From Clostridia bacterium (GTDB lineage Bacteria > Bacillota > Peptococcia > DRI-13 > UBA5745), in assembly GCA_018434325.1 (NCBI GenBank), contig JAHDPO010000008.1, positions 1 through 59,818 on the forward strand: a DNA stretch of 59,818 nt, written 5' to 3'. This document shows positions 7,912 through 16,700 of this stretch, one piece after another. The notes beneath the pieces are model-generated. The model was not told the DNA's origin. It saw only the letters and a list, made by a program, of their open reading frames with translations, and ran no database searches. The position numbers were made by a program, and so were the translations under genes. The number at the start of each line of letters is the position of its first letter. The stretch's first letter is position 1.

Positions 7912-9666
7912 TCACTCTTTATTAAAGTCCTCTAAACAATTTTCGCAGAAATTTGGCCCATCTTCATCTGCCGTTCCTTCAAAATAAGACTCACATCTGT
8001 CACAAAAACAGATATCATTCATCTCGCCACAGTTTAAGCACTGACCAAGTGCTCCATAGTTTTCATCTATACAAATGTATTCCTCTCCACATTCCCAACA
8101 TGAAAATTCTGCTAAAGGACTACTACCTCCATCCTTGATTATGGAGAACATCTCAGAATCAACCTTTTCACGCAGATTTTCAAACTGTTCATTGAGGAAA
8201 TCTACAGCCCCTTCTTTGAGTGCTGACAAATCTTCCATTGAAATTGAGTCTTGAGTTTCTGGCATATAGCAACTTTGATGTGAATTAAATGATATTTCAC
8301 CATTTGTGTATGCGATGTCTTTAGAAAAGACATTTTCTCCTACCATAATATTAACTGCCACTACACTCTCGGAACCTTGAGAGTCATCCATACACTCAAT
8401 CGAATAGCTAACAATAGCACTCTCATCATTAACTTTATAACGTATTTCAAATAAGATTCCAGTATCATTTTCGATTGATTTATATTCCCCAATCTCCAAA
8501 TCGTTTCGGAATCTCAAATATTCTTGAAGCTCCGAATGAAAAATAAAAAGTTGTTCTTCATATACTTCGATAATTTCTTGAGAATTCCTTATTTTTACTC
8601 CTGCTTCCGATTCCATGATATCTTTTAAAGCGACTTCCATTTCTTCTTGCTCTATTGCCCGTTGTTGTTCTCTTGCCTCTCGCTGTTCCTTTGAAACTAC
8701 CACTTGTTCAATTTTTGCAAGTGCTTTAATAAGCTCTGCTTCGACAGTAGAAATCGAATTAGAGATGCTGCCATAGGCAGAACGATCAATCAATTTGTTA
8801 TGCACAATATGATTGCGATTCAGTTCAAATGTTTTAAAGTCTTTTATAAAATCTTCAGACAAGTACTTAGAAAATTGCTCTACCCACAAATCAATAGACA
8901 CAATCATTTGGGCTGATAAAAGTGTTTTCATCCGTTCCAGCTTCATATCTGATTGCTCATTTAGAAAACTGCTTATCTCCGGAATGAAAGCAGGGTTCCA
9001 TTTCTTCTCTTTCAGAGTAATAATTGAATTTAAATCGCCAATGTCAATAGACATCAGTCTTTCATCAACATTTGCAAAGCCCGGCGTAATTGATTTGTAG
9101 CCACCCAATCGCCCCATATGCTTATTTTTAATCGTGAGAGGAACGTAAGTATCCCACCATTCAAACCCGTATTCTTTCGTCATTATTTCACTTATAAGTT
9201 GTCTGGCCAAATTTTCAACTCTATAAATGCGTGGATAAAGAGCGATTGATAATTGTTCCGAATCCTTGTCCATCAACCAAATAATCTTCTCCCAATTTGG
9301 CTTTACTAATAGTTTGATGGCAAACTTCAATTGCTCTAAATAATTATCTGCAACATTTAATTCATAATCTGCAGACAAAATTTTAATTTGAAGTTGGCTG
9401 CATGAATTATATGTTCCATACTCAAATGCTATTTGCCAATGATTCTCCTTGTCGTCTTTTGAATAAATAAAGTTTGCCACATAAAATGTATCTTCAACTT
9501 CAATTAAGCAAGAATCATCACCAAAGTCGCATTGTGCAGGACTGTATTCAATTTTGGTTATTAATCCTTTTTTTTGCAGCTCTGTTACAACATTTTCGAT
9601 ATATCCAAACATATCAACAGGCTGAATGTTGCCGTTAATCATTAAAAAATTAACCATGTTGACCAC
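7912..9666 (-). CDS. HEPN-domain protein with C-terminal zinc ribbons (candidate defence cargo)
   Basis: The protein is ~584 residues and markedly more AT-rich than its neighbours. The middle region resembles ApeA/Swt1-like HEPN proteins: LYPRIYRVENLARQLI ... GFEWWDTYV, then MSIDIGDLNSIITLKEKKW, then ELNRNHIVHN. The last segment holds the HEPN RNase signature R-N-x3-H (R286 to H291 counted from TTG 9672). A charged coiled segment (~330-370) follows, and the C-terminus has cysteine pairs CWEC, CLNC, CDRC and CENC, likely zinc ribbons. GTG 9666 is favoured (AAGGAGG 8 bases upstream). It is flanked by terminators on both sides, so it is a separate cargo unit. A role in abortive infection or RNA cleavage is inferred. 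Confidence 0.7.
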   Translation of the reverse strand: MVNMVNFLMINGNIQPVDMFGYIENVVTELQKKGLITKIEYSPAQCDFGDDSCLIEVEDTFYVANFIYSKDDKENHWQIAFEYGTYNSCSQLQIKILSADYELNVADNYLEQLKFAIKLLVKPNWEKIIWLMDKDSEQLSIALYPRIYRVENLARQLISEIMTKEYGFEWWDTYVPLTIKNKHMGRLGGYKSITPGFANVDERLMSIDIGDLNSIITLKEKKWNPAFIPEISSFLNEQSDMKLERMKTLLSAQMIVSIDLWVEQFSKYLSEDFIKDFKTFELNRNHIVHNKLIDRSAYGSISNSISTVEAELIKALAKIEQVVVSKEQREAREQQRAIEQEEMEVALKDIMESEAGVKIRNSQEIIEVYEEQLFIFHSELQEYLRFRNDLEIGEYKSIENDTGILFEIRYKVNDESAIVSYSIECMDDSQGSESVVAVNIMVGENVFSKDIAYTNGEISFNSHQSCYMPETQDSISMEDLSALKEGAVDFLNEQFENLREKVDSEMFSIIKDGGSSPLAEFSCWECGEEYICIDENYGALGQCLNCGEMNDICFCDRCESYFEGTADEDGPNFCENCLEDFNKE

Positions 9667-9745
9667 AAACAATACCTCCTTTGGGCTTTCAAACTAAGTA
9701 ATACATATTGTACCACTCCTCACGAAAAAATTCATCCCTAATATG

Positions 9746-9776
9746 TAAAACAGCCCCTGCTCCGCAGAGGCCGTCC
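9746..9776 (-). terminator. Terminator-like hairpin upstream of the HEPN gene
   Basis: On the minus strand GGCCTCTGC pairs with GCAGGGGCT around a 3-base loop (9774-9752, one wobble), followed by GTTTTAC. It lies after the stop of the 95-residue gene and before the HEPN gene. Confidence 0.55.
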
Positions 9777-9788
9777 ACCTATGTTTCC

Positions 9789-10076
9789 TTAAAGCGCACC
9801 AAGCTGTTTGAGCAGCTCCACACAGTCCTTTGCGCCCTGCACATAGAGGTGCTGGCATTCATGGTCGGCAATCAGATTGGTTTTTTCAAAGTAATCGGTA
9901 AGGATTTTCTGCTGTTCCTCCGGTAGCATTTTGACAATATCACGAGCCTGAGCGCTGAGAGTCTTTACCTCGGTATAAAGCTGCAGCTCATTGTCCTCCA
10001 GTGTTTCTTTGCGTTTGTTGATTGCTGTTTCCGTCAGTTCACGGATTGCCATTTCAAAGATTTTACTTTTTTCCAT
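9789..10076 (-). CDS. Small conserved ICE protein of unknown function
   Basis: The protein is 95 residues, almost entirely helical and charged (KSKIFEMAIRELTETAINKR ... LPEEQQKILTDYFEKTN), without transmembrane segments or recognised catalytic motif. AAGGAG lies about 14 bases before ATG 10076, a long spacing. It follows the RHH gene and ends just before a terminator, so it probably belongs to the oriT-proximal mobilisation genes. A DNA-processing accessory role is only a positional guess. Confidence 0.6.
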   Translation of the reverse strand: MEKSKIFEMAIRELTETAINKRKETLEDNELQLYTEVKTLSAQARDIVKMLPEEQQKILTDYFEKTNLIADHECQHLYVQGAKDCVELLKQLGAL

Positions 10077-10163
10077 TGTGCATTTTCATCTCCTTTCGCA
10101 ACACACCATAAACGAATAATTCGCCTTAGTCCATACCCAAAAGAAACAAAGAAATCATGTATT

Positions 10164-10577
10164 TTAGACCCGCCGCTTTTGGTAGTTGTAGGCATCCTCG
10201 AAATCAACCGCACCGTTGATCCGCTTGACTTCCTCCACACATTTTAAGTGTAGACTTGAAAGTGCCTGCTCGTCAATCGCATGGGTATGTGCTACCACAT
10301 GAGTGAGCTTGGACAGCTCGGTGGCGATTTTGAAATCCATTCGCGCCAGACGGTTTTCGGTATCACGGATGGTGCTGATGAGGACGGAGGACAGGCTCTG
10401 CAGGAGATAATTTTCGTTCTGTTTCGAGGTGAGGTAGCCGCAGTAAAACCGCAGAGCCTCGGTGACAAATTCATTTCGGGATTTCACATTGGCCTGCGTG
10501 AGCAGCTCATCGCACCGATCCAGTACTTCCTTTTCGATGTAAAAGCCGGTGCGCACCTTTTCCGGTTCCTTTGCCAT
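10164..10577 (-). CDS. Ribbon-helix-helix protein, probable mobilisation accessory factor
   Basis: The protein has 137 residues from ATG 10577 with AAGGAGG upstream; a longer frame to 10670 lacks support. The N-terminal VRTGFYIEKEVLDRCDELL plus KSRNEFVTEALRFYCGYL is a CopG/MobC-like ribbon-helix-helix: a beta strand and two helices. The C-terminal ~80 residues form helices for oligomerisation. RHH proteins of this kind bind oriT and assist relaxase nicking. Its position directly next to the gene-free, repeat-rich stretch 10578-10975 fits that role. Confidence 0.75.
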   Translation of the reverse strand: MAKEPEKVRTGFYIEKEVLDRCDELLTQANVKSRNEFVTEALRFYCGYLTSKQNENYLLQSLSSVLISTIRDTENRLARMDFKIATELSKLTHVVAHTHAIDEQALSSLHLKCVEEVKRINGAVDFEDAYNYQKRRV

Positions 10578-10975
10578 GCAAGACCTCCTTTTCCTGTGGT
10601 TTCTTGCCCCGGTATGCAGAATAATCCTCACAAATGCCCGGTTCCCCTTGGATTTTTCTGAAACCGGCATAACAAATCAGGGTTTCGGGCAGAAAGTTAT
10701 GTCACTTCGCAATCCCCGAACGGCTTTGCCGGTCGGTGTTCAGGGAGTTTATGCTGCCAAAGCAGCATAAACCCTTTAACCTGCACCACTTTCGACCCAA
10801 CCGGAACGCCCCTGCTTTGAGTGTTCCATCACCGTATTTGGTGCTTTTCAGATGCTCTGCACACGGGGGCAACAGGGCGCTTTCACCGGGGTGGGGGCAT
10901 AAGGATGCCACCCGGCCTGCCAAAAGGCCACACAGGGCGACACAGCCGCCCACACGCCGGGACAGCATCGCCTTC
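10578..10975. other. Gene-free GC-rich interval with inverted repeats: candidate oriT
   Basis: No convincing gene is present in this ~400 bases. It contains a perfect 11-bp inverted repeat, GTTTATGCTGC (10747-10757) and GCAGCATAAAC (10762-10772), with a 4-base loop. There are also further GC-rich partial palindromes (for example around 10721-10741) and C/G tracts at 10870-10965. It lies upstream of the RHH gene and close to the relaxase. Origins of transfer typically have this layout. The nic site is not identified. Confidence 0.5.
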
Positions 10976-11230
10976 CTATCCCATGCTGTTTTCAGAACTG
11001 CCTATAGTGGCAGGGCGCACCGGTCTTTTGGGCTTGGATTTGGCAGCAGCTTCACGAGACAATTTGTCATCAATGTATTCACGGGTGGCCTGCGGAACGT
11101 GCTTTTCATAGAGTTTCTGGACGGTATCCTCCAGCTCTGTTTGCAAATCCGCATCCTTTTTGCCCATGTGAAAAGTTAGGGCATCCAGCTTTTCGCAGTC
11201 AAAGCTGACGGTCAGTGTTGCCTTTTTCAT
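10976..11230 (-). CDS. DUF6103-like small ICE protein
   Basis: The protein is 84 residues (KKATLTVSFDCEKLDALTFHMGKK then DLQTELEDTVQKLYEKHVPQATREYIDD). I recall this pattern as the DUF6103 family of Firmicutes conjugative elements. It has a beta strand plus helix N-terminus and a basic tail (KSKPKRPVRP). ATG 11230 has GGAGGAAAG upstream. It directly borders the candidate oriT interval, and may bind DNA, but no function is established. Confidence 0.65.
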   Translation of the reverse strand: MKKATLTVSFDCEKLDALTFHMGKKDADLQTELEDTVQKLYEKHVPQATREYIDDKLSREAAAKSKPKRPVRPATIGSSENSMG

Positions 11231-11246
11231 CGTACTTTCCTCCGTT

Positions 11247-12176
11247 TCACAGTTTCATTTCAGGTGATTGGGTAGGCGATTCGGCTTCTTCTGCTACCCA
11301 TTTTTCATAATCCGATACCGGACAATACCCGGCGAGCATGGCTGAGAATTCCTCTAAACGAGAGGGCTTTACCTTGTCCAGCTCAATCTGCAAACCGTAG
11401 TATCCGGTATATACTTTGGCCACCTCGGCGTTCAGCACATCCTGCCACGCCTCTTTACCGGCAGCGGTTAGGGTGCGTTCATCCAGTTCCACAATGGTAT
11501 GCGGCACCTCTAACTCTACTTCCTTATGCATGAGGTGAATGTCCTCCCAGCGAGTGCGAAGTAAATCCCGCAGGGTGGTGACTGGCGCTGCCAGTGCAGG
11601 CTCCGGCACAGTTTCCTCCGGTTGGCCACTGTAATTGGGGCAGAAGTCGAGGTAATAGCACACATCAATGCTGCTGTCACCCAACGCTACATCGGCCACT
11701 TCCTCTCGCTCATGGAGCATATCCATGATTGTATCCATACTATTAAAGTCATGCTCAAAGCCGGTTTGTTGCGCCAGCTCATCAAAGCTGATAATCCAGT
11801 TTCCCTCGGTAGTATTCTGTGTTCCGGTTTCCACGATGTAATCCACTGTGGCTGTCATCAGCTCGTTCAGTTGCTGCAATGCCGGGGAAGTCAGCGCCGA
11901 AGCATCCGGAACATAAGAGGCGTACCGACAGTAGCCGTAGCCCTCCGATTCCACCAGCAGACCGTCATTTTTGCCCTCGCCGATGAGCAGCAGACAGTGA
12001 TATACGCCGTTATTATCACTGTGCATGAGGTCTATATTTTCCCGAATAAAATCGTAATCCCGAATGGGATTTTTCAGCACATCTTCAAAGACTTCAACGG
12101 GAAGCCGAATGGTCTTTGATACCTCAAAGTCCTGCAAACAGAAGTCTGAGGGTTTTCTTTCAAAAATAGCTTGCAT
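11247..12176 (-). CDS. Conserved ICE accessory protein (DUF6329-like)
   Basis: The protein is 309 residues, acidic and soluble, with no signal or membrane segment. The N-terminal half (FERKPSDFCLQDFEVSKTIR, GVYHCLLLIGEGKNDGLLVE, GYGYCRYASYVPD) recalls a family I know from Clostridia ICEs as DUF6329. The C-terminal ~100 residues (TLRDLLRTRWEDIHLMHKEV onwards) form a second domain seen in related antirestriction/LPD-type proteins. It lies between the M23 hydrolase and the DUF6103-like gene in the operon. Function unknown. AAAGGAGG lies 7-8 bases before ATG 12176. Confidence 0.6.
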   Translation of the reverse strand: MQAIFERKPSDFCLQDFEVSKTIRLPVEVFEDVLKNPIRDYDFIRENIDLMHSDNNGVYHCLLLIGEGKNDGLLVESEGYGYCRYASYVPDASALTSPALQQLNELMTATVDYIVETGTQNTTEGNWIISFDELAQQTGFEHDFNSMDTIMDMLHEREEVADVALGDSSIDVCYYLDFCPNYSGQPEETVPEPALAAPVTTLRDLLRTRWEDIHLMHKEVELEVPHTIVELDERTLTAAGKEAWQDVLNAEVAKVYTGYYGLQIELDKVKPSRLEEFSAMLAGYCPVSDYEKWVAEEAESPTQSPEMKL

Positions 12177-12191
12177 ATCCTACCGCCTCCT

Positions 12192-13283
12192 TTACGGCAA
12201 AAATTGTCTTGGATTTACTTTCTTGCCGCCAATGCGCACCTCCAGATGAAGGTGATTGCCGGTGCTTCGACCGGTGCTGCCTACGGCGGCAATGACATCG
12301 CCCTGCTGCACAGTCTGCCCGGAACGAATATAGACCTTGGAGCAATGGGCGTAAAGGGTGACCATGCCATCGCCATGATCAATGGCGAGGTGATAGCCGT
12401 AGCCGCTGCTGCCGGAGTCCTTTACATAGCTGACCACGCCGGTGCGGGCTGCCTGTATGGGTGTGCCTTTTGGTGCGCCCATATCCAGCCCGGAGTGACC
12501 CTCACCGCCGCCACCGCCAAAGGGATTCGGCCTCCAGCCAAATTCCGAGGTGACCATACTGCGCCAGCCTGCTCCAAGGGGGCTGGCGAAGTCGCCGCCA
12601 CCGGTGTAGATTTCGCCGTCAAACACACCACCAAGCCATTCGTCCTCGCCGATGCTTCCATCCCTCGGCAGGCCATAACCGTAAAGCACACGACTGTAAA
12701 TCTGAGCCGCATTGATGCGGTTTTCCTCTGTAATGGTTCTGCCAAGAGCACTTTCAAGGTTCCCATAAATCGCATTGAGGTTGGAAAGGGGGATGGCTAC
12801 CATGTAGGTTTCTTCCGTTTCATTGCCATCCCCATCGGTGACGGTACGGGTGCGTTCCTCGTAACGGACAAAGGCATCTGCAAATTCCCGGTAGTCATTT
12901 TGGTTCATTCGGAGATTTTCAGCGCCGAAAAACAGAGAGTAAAAAATAGCTTTCATGCGGGTGCTGTCGATGCTGCCGCTTTCTATCATTGGCGCAATCT
13001 CCGACACGGCGCTGTCCAAATCGGAGAAGCTGCCTCGCATATCCTCAATGTAATTTCTGTAGTCAGCTGGCATCTGTGAGCTGATCGTTCCTCCATAAAA
13101 GGTCAAATCCACAGCAGAATTGTTGTGGTCGGCTGTGCCGGACAGGAGAGAACAGACCAGCACAACAATTAAAATGACCGGGGACAGGATGGCGGCAATC
13201 ACCCAGCCTACAGCCTTGCGTGTTTTCTCATTGGACAATAGGGCAGCCGCAGCTTTTGCGATTGCCGCTACAGGTACAGCCAT
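12192..13283 (-). CDS. M23 (LytM) peptidoglycan endopeptidase of the conjugation machinery
   Basis: The protein has 363 residues. The N-terminus has a single transmembrane helix (GWVIAAILSPVILIVVLVCS), a helical VirB1/CwlT-like spacer, then an M23 domain with the zinc ligands in GHSGLDMG and HLHLEVR. It would open the peptidoglycan for the secretion channel. ATG 13283 lies 4 bases after the preceding stop, suggesting translational coupling; the longer frame overlaps the upstream gene. It is part of the run amidoligase-GGCT-M23, which hints at joint action on cell wall or peptides. Confidence 0.9.
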   Translation of the reverse strand: MAVPVAAIAKAAAALLSNEKTRKAVGWVIAAILSPVILIVVLVCSLLSGTADHNNSAVDLTFYGGTISSQMPADYRNYIEDMRGSFSDLDSAVSEIAPMIESGSIDSTRMKAIFYSLFFGAENLRMNQNDYREFADAFVRYEERTRTVTDGDGNETEETYMVAIPLSNLNAIYGNLESALGRTITEENRINAAQIYSRVLYGYGLPRDGSIGEDEWLGGVFDGEIYTGGGDFASPLGAGWRSMVTSEFGWRPNPFGGGGGEGHSGLDMGAPKGTPIQAARTGVVSYVKDSGSSGYGYHLAIDHGDGMVTLYAHCSKVYIRSGQTVQQGDVIAAVGSTGRSTGNHLHLEVRIGGKKVNPRQFLP

Positions 13284-13287
13284 TGAA

Positions 13288-13791
13288 TCACCACCATTTC
13301 TGCTCCCAAAGATTAAACTGCGCATCCTCTATAGCCTGCTTCTCCTGCGCCAGCCGGATGGATTTCTCCACCGCCTGATCCAGAAAATCCGTATCAAAGC
13401 CTGCGGTTTCATAGCCCTCGGCGATGGTATGGAGATAGAAGTCCGATGGTGTGCCGAACTCTCTGCCGTCATTCATGATGTAAACCATTGCCCCCACCGG
13501 CTTGCCGTTCAGCTCCACCTCCATCCTTTCCTTGCGGTAAAAATTGGGGTATCCCTCATAGCGGTCGAGGGCAAGCTCATCCTGCGGCCTGATCTTCCAC
13601 AAAAGCACAGGCACAGAACTGCCCTCCAGTGGTTCAATGGTAGCCACCGCACCTCGGCTGCCGCCCCGGAACAGCAGCTCATACCCTTTGACTTCACCGG
13701 CTCCCACCACCTTGGCGGTGGGGCATCGGTACTCCATCTGCGGCAGATTGAGGTTGCTGCCGTAGGCGATATATAGACGGGTTTTACTCAT
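13288..13791 (-). CDS. Gamma-glutamylcyclotransferase-like (AIG2/GGCT) protein
   Basis: The protein is 167 residues. The substrate-loop motif YGSNLN near residue 10 and a catalytic-type Glu in DRYEGYPNFY mark the GGCT fold, which releases 5-oxoproline from gamma-glutamyl amines. ATG 13791 has AGGAGG 6 bases upstream and is chosen over two upstream starts. It follows the amidoligase gene with a small gap. In published comparative genomics GGCT-like genes recur next to amidoligases, as if one makes and the other breaks a glutamyl amide. The substrate here is unknown. Confidence 0.85.
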   Translation of the reverse strand: MSKTRLYIAYGSNLNLPQMEYRCPTAKVVGAGEVKGYELLFRGGSRGAVATIEPLEGSSVPVLLWKIRPQDELALDRYEGYPNFYRKERMEVELNGKPVGAMVYIMNDGREFGTPSDFYLHTIAEGYETAGFDTDFLDQAVEKSIRLAQEKQAIEDAQFNLWEQKWW

Positions 13792-13808
13792 GTTCATCCT
13801 CCTGACAT

Positions 13809-14852
13809 TCACATTCGCATAGTAAAAGCCGGGGCATCTTCTGCCTCGGCTTCGATCGGTTCGGGAGCAGTCGGATCAGCTTCGCCAGCAGCCTGCCGTG
13901 CCTGCTCCAGCTCTTTTTCTTTTTTCTGCCGCATTCGTTCCTTTTGCTGCTCGGCCTGCGCCGGGTCACGCCAAGCGATGCAACCGGGCAGCGCCTTAAG
14001 CAAATGCTCACGGGCGGTCTTAAATTCATCGCCGATCAGCCCCAAACGCAGCAGCCATGTCCGGAAGGTGTACTTTTCGTTGGTGGTCTGAGTCTTGGTT
14101 CGGCTGGCACAGCGCTGATTGAGCGCCTGTGCGGAAATGGCCATGCAGAGCTGGATATAGGCCTTGATTTTTCCGGCATGGGTTGTGCCGTTAAACAGGC
14201 GAAACTCCACCGTACCTTTCTGGAACACCGAGTGGAGGTTGAGGCAGTGGTACCGGCTGTCATCATAGTGATAATGACTTCGGCTCTCGCCGTTATACCA
14301 GATACGGCTGACCTGATTCAGTGTCCGGGGTTTCCTGCTGTTGAGTTCCTCTAAGAAACGGTTGTCCACCGGGCGGCACCAGCGATGCTGCCTTGCCACC
14401 GATACCTCCAAAGCCTTGTAAATCAAATCCTCCTTTGCCGCCATGATATTGGTAATGTTGCGCAGCGTATTGGCATCAAAGGGTGAAGCATCCACATGAA
14501 CATGGATGCCGCAGGATTTGTTGGAGATGGCACCGGCCTCCCGCAGCTTGCGCACTAATTCCTGCACTTTTTCAATATCATCCCAATAACAGATGGGGCT
14601 GACCATCTCAGTTTTGTATTCATCCGAAGCGGATATGGTCTGCCTGCCGTTTTTTCTCTGTGGTGTAATGCTGGCATCGCTCATGAATTTCCACTGCCTG
14701 CCCTGATTATCCAGCGCTGCATAAGTGTCGTACCCTGCACCCAGATAGCGGCTGCTGGTACCGAAATAGGCAGCGGCAATATCGGCAGCCTCCTTGCGGG
14801 TGATGCCGGTCAGCTCCACCTCGATGCCGAAGCGCTGGGCTTTCATGTCCAT
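13809..14852 (-). CDS. Amidoligase-family (GS-fold COOH-NH2 ligase) protein
   Basis: The protein is 347 residues from ATG 14852 (GGAGG 8 bases upstream). Motifs fit Amidoligase_2: RFGIEVELTGI at the N-terminus (acidic metal-binding residues), KSCGIHVHVDASPF in the middle, and GTVEFRLFNGTTHAGKI with a conserved Arg. The family uses ATP to form amide bonds, predicted for peptide or cell-wall modification. The tail (~300-347) is charged and rich in Glu/Ala. It sits directly downstream of the VirB4 gene and upstream of GGCT and M23, so a role in conjugation at the envelope is plausible but not shown. Confidence 0.85.
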   Translation of the reverse strand: MDMKAQRFGIEVELTGITRKEAADIAAAYFGTSSRYLGAGYDTYAALDNQGRQWKFMSDASITPQRKNGRQTISASDEYKTEMVSPICYWDDIEKVQELVRKLREAGAISNKSCGIHVHVDASPFDANTLRNITNIMAAKEDLIYKALEVSVARQHRWCRPVDNRFLEELNSRKPRTLNQVSRIWYNGESRSHYHYDDSRYHCLNLHSVFQKGTVEFRLFNGTTHAGKIKAYIQLCMAISAQALNQRCASRTKTQTTNEKYTFRTWLLRLGLIGDEFKTAREHLLKALPGCIAWRDPAQAEQQKERMRQKKEKELEQARQAAGEADPTAPEPIEAEAEDAPAFTMRM

Positions 14853-14867
14853 TACTTTCACCTCCCA

Positions 14868-16700
14868 TCAACGCCCGCCCGCCTTTCCGAACAGCTTAGA
14901 TTTATGCTCCGGAGCGTGAACCATCAAATTGTAGCGCTCATTGCCGCATTTGTAGAGGCACACGCCACGCTGGGGGTAGCGAATCAGGTTGTACTCGCTC
15001 TGCTCCAGCTGCAGGGTATCGATGTAGAACTTGGCATCAATATTCCCGGCATTGAACAGGAATTGATGAGTTGGGATGCTGAATAGGGGCTTGGTGTATT
15101 CCCGGATGCCCTCGATATTGAAGTCCTCCAGATTTTGACTGGCGATGATCACCGCCGAGTCCTTTTTACGCACACGCTTGGAGAAGTTTCGGACATATTC
15201 CACGGCGGTGAGGTTGGTGAGGAACAGGTAAAACTCATCAATGCTGGCGGCGGTATTGCCATTGGTCAGCAGCTCGTTGCTCATGTAGGACAGAATGTTA
15301 AACAGCAGGGCGTTTTTCAGGCTCCTGCTGGCCTGCAAGAGTCCTTTCACACCAAAGGTGACAAAGCTGGAATCGGTGATATTGGTGTGTCCGTCAAAGA
15401 ATTTACTTTCCGCACCCTTGCAGATGGAATGCAGCCCCAGCAGGATATTCTGGAGCAGCTCGGCGGTATACAGCTGCCGCTGGCTCTCATCATAGGCCTT
15501 GTACTCGTCATCAATCAGCCCATACAAATCGGACAGAATAGGATAATCGGTAGCTGTCAGCCGGTCAAAATCAGCCCCATCGCTGATGCCGAACTTGGCG
15601 TACAGCTTCTGCAGCATGATTTCAATGGTGTCGATCTCCCGGTCGGAAAAGTCCTTGTAGGTGCGGAAAAAATCCTTGAGAAAGGAAATATGCTGACTGA
15701 GTCTGCTGCTGATCCGGAAGGTCTGCGGCGCATCCTTATCCTCCGGGCTGCCGTTTTCATCCCATGTTTTCGGTTCCAGCACATTGATGATAAACTCACC
15801 GGACATAAGGTCGATAAAGCAGCCGCCGAGGTTATTGGTCAGATCCTCGTACTCCATTTCCGGATCGAGGGCGCACACATTCATGCCGGATTCCCGGAGA
15901 TTGGTGAGAATGAGCTTGAGCAGATGAGATTTACCCTGACCGCTGTTTCCGAGAATTAAGATATTGGCGTTGGTTTTGTCATCGGCTCGCTTATTAAAGT
16001 CTGCCAGCACATTGCTGCCGAACTTATCACGGCCAATATAAAAACCATTGGCATCGGTTTTGCCCGAATAATTGAAGGGATAGAGGTTGGCCACACTGGA
16101 GGCAGGCAGCACCCGTTCAAATTGGTCACGAAACACATTAAAGCCGCTTGGCATCACGCATTGGAAGCCTTGCTGCTGTCGGAGCATCAGCCTGTCCACA
16201 TTGAGCTTGCTGCGGATCAGTTCGGTCATCACCTCTGTCTGGAGGAGCTTCAGCTGATCCAAATCGTGTGCGGACAGCTCAATATATACAGCCGAGTGGA
16301 TGAAGGGTTCCCGGTTCCGGTGCGCCTGTGCCACAATGGTGGCCACATCCTGCAGATTGCTTTCGGCCATAACCGTCTGCTGTAAATCGTTGGTGTTGGA
16401 TTTGTTCAGCCGGTTCTTATTGGCAGCGTTGCTGATAATTTTCTTTTCCTCCACCGGGGTGACATGGCGGGTGTAGATGCGCAGGGTAACGCCATCCTTT
16501 TCCCCCAAATGCCGTAGGATTGCCTGTTCCTCAGTGGCAGTGGGGTATTCTCTGAGCGCCCACACACAGCGGTAGGTGTTCCCGCAGATAAAGTGGTCGG
16601 TGTTGAATTTGATGACCGAAGGGGCGATCATATCCAGAAATCCTTGGATGCGCACATCCTCCGGTTCCTGCATTGCTGTTTTTCTTCTGTTTTTACTCAT
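14868..16700 (-). CDS. VirB4/TraE-type conjugation ATPase
   Basis: The protein is 610 residues. Walker A GNSGQGKS is at 251-258, a Walker B-like segment AASIDEFYLFL near 490, and the C-terminal IIASQNLEDFNI is a typical VirB4 motif. It energises channel assembly and transport at the inner face of the membrane. ATG 16700 overlaps the stop of the preceding gene (ATGAGTAA). The usual N-terminal VirB4 domain seems shortened here, and the preceding 196-residue gene may supply it. Confidence 0.93.
   Translation of the reverse strand: MSKNRRKTAMQEPEDVRIQGFLDMIAPSVIKFNTDHFICGNTYRCVWALREYPTATEEQAILRHLGEKDGVTLRIYTRHVTPVEEKKIISNAANKNRLNKSNTNDLQQTVMAESNLQDVATIVAQAHRNREPFIHSAVYIELSAHDLDQLKLLQTEVMTELIRSKLNVDRLMLRQQQGFQCVMPSGFNVFRDQFERVLPASSVANLYPFNYSGKTDANGFYIGRDKFGSNVLADFNKRADDKTNANILILGNSGQGKSHLLKLILTNLRESGMNVCALDPEMEYEDLTNNLGGCFIDLMSGEFIINVLEPKTWDENGSPEDKDAPQTFRISSRLSQHISFLKDFFRTYKDFSDREIDTIEIMLQKLYAKFGISDGADFDRLTATDYPILSDLYGLIDDEYKAYDESQRQLYTAELLQNILLGLHSICKGAESKFFDGHTNITDSSFVTFGVKGLLQASRSLKNALLFNILSYMSNELLTNGNTAASIDEFYLFLTNLTAVEYVRNFSKRVRKKDSAVIIASQNLEDFNIEGIREYTKPLFSIPTHQFLFNAGNIDAKFYIDTLQLEQSEYNLIRYPQRGVCLYKCGNERYNLMVHAPEHKSKLFGKAGGR

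Noticed and set aside
10702-10968. Open frame of 88 residues on the minus strand in the candidate oriT region
   Set aside because: No ribosome binding site, Cys/Arg-rich composition typical of non-coding GC-rich DNA; the interval is better explained by palindromes and oriT-like structure.
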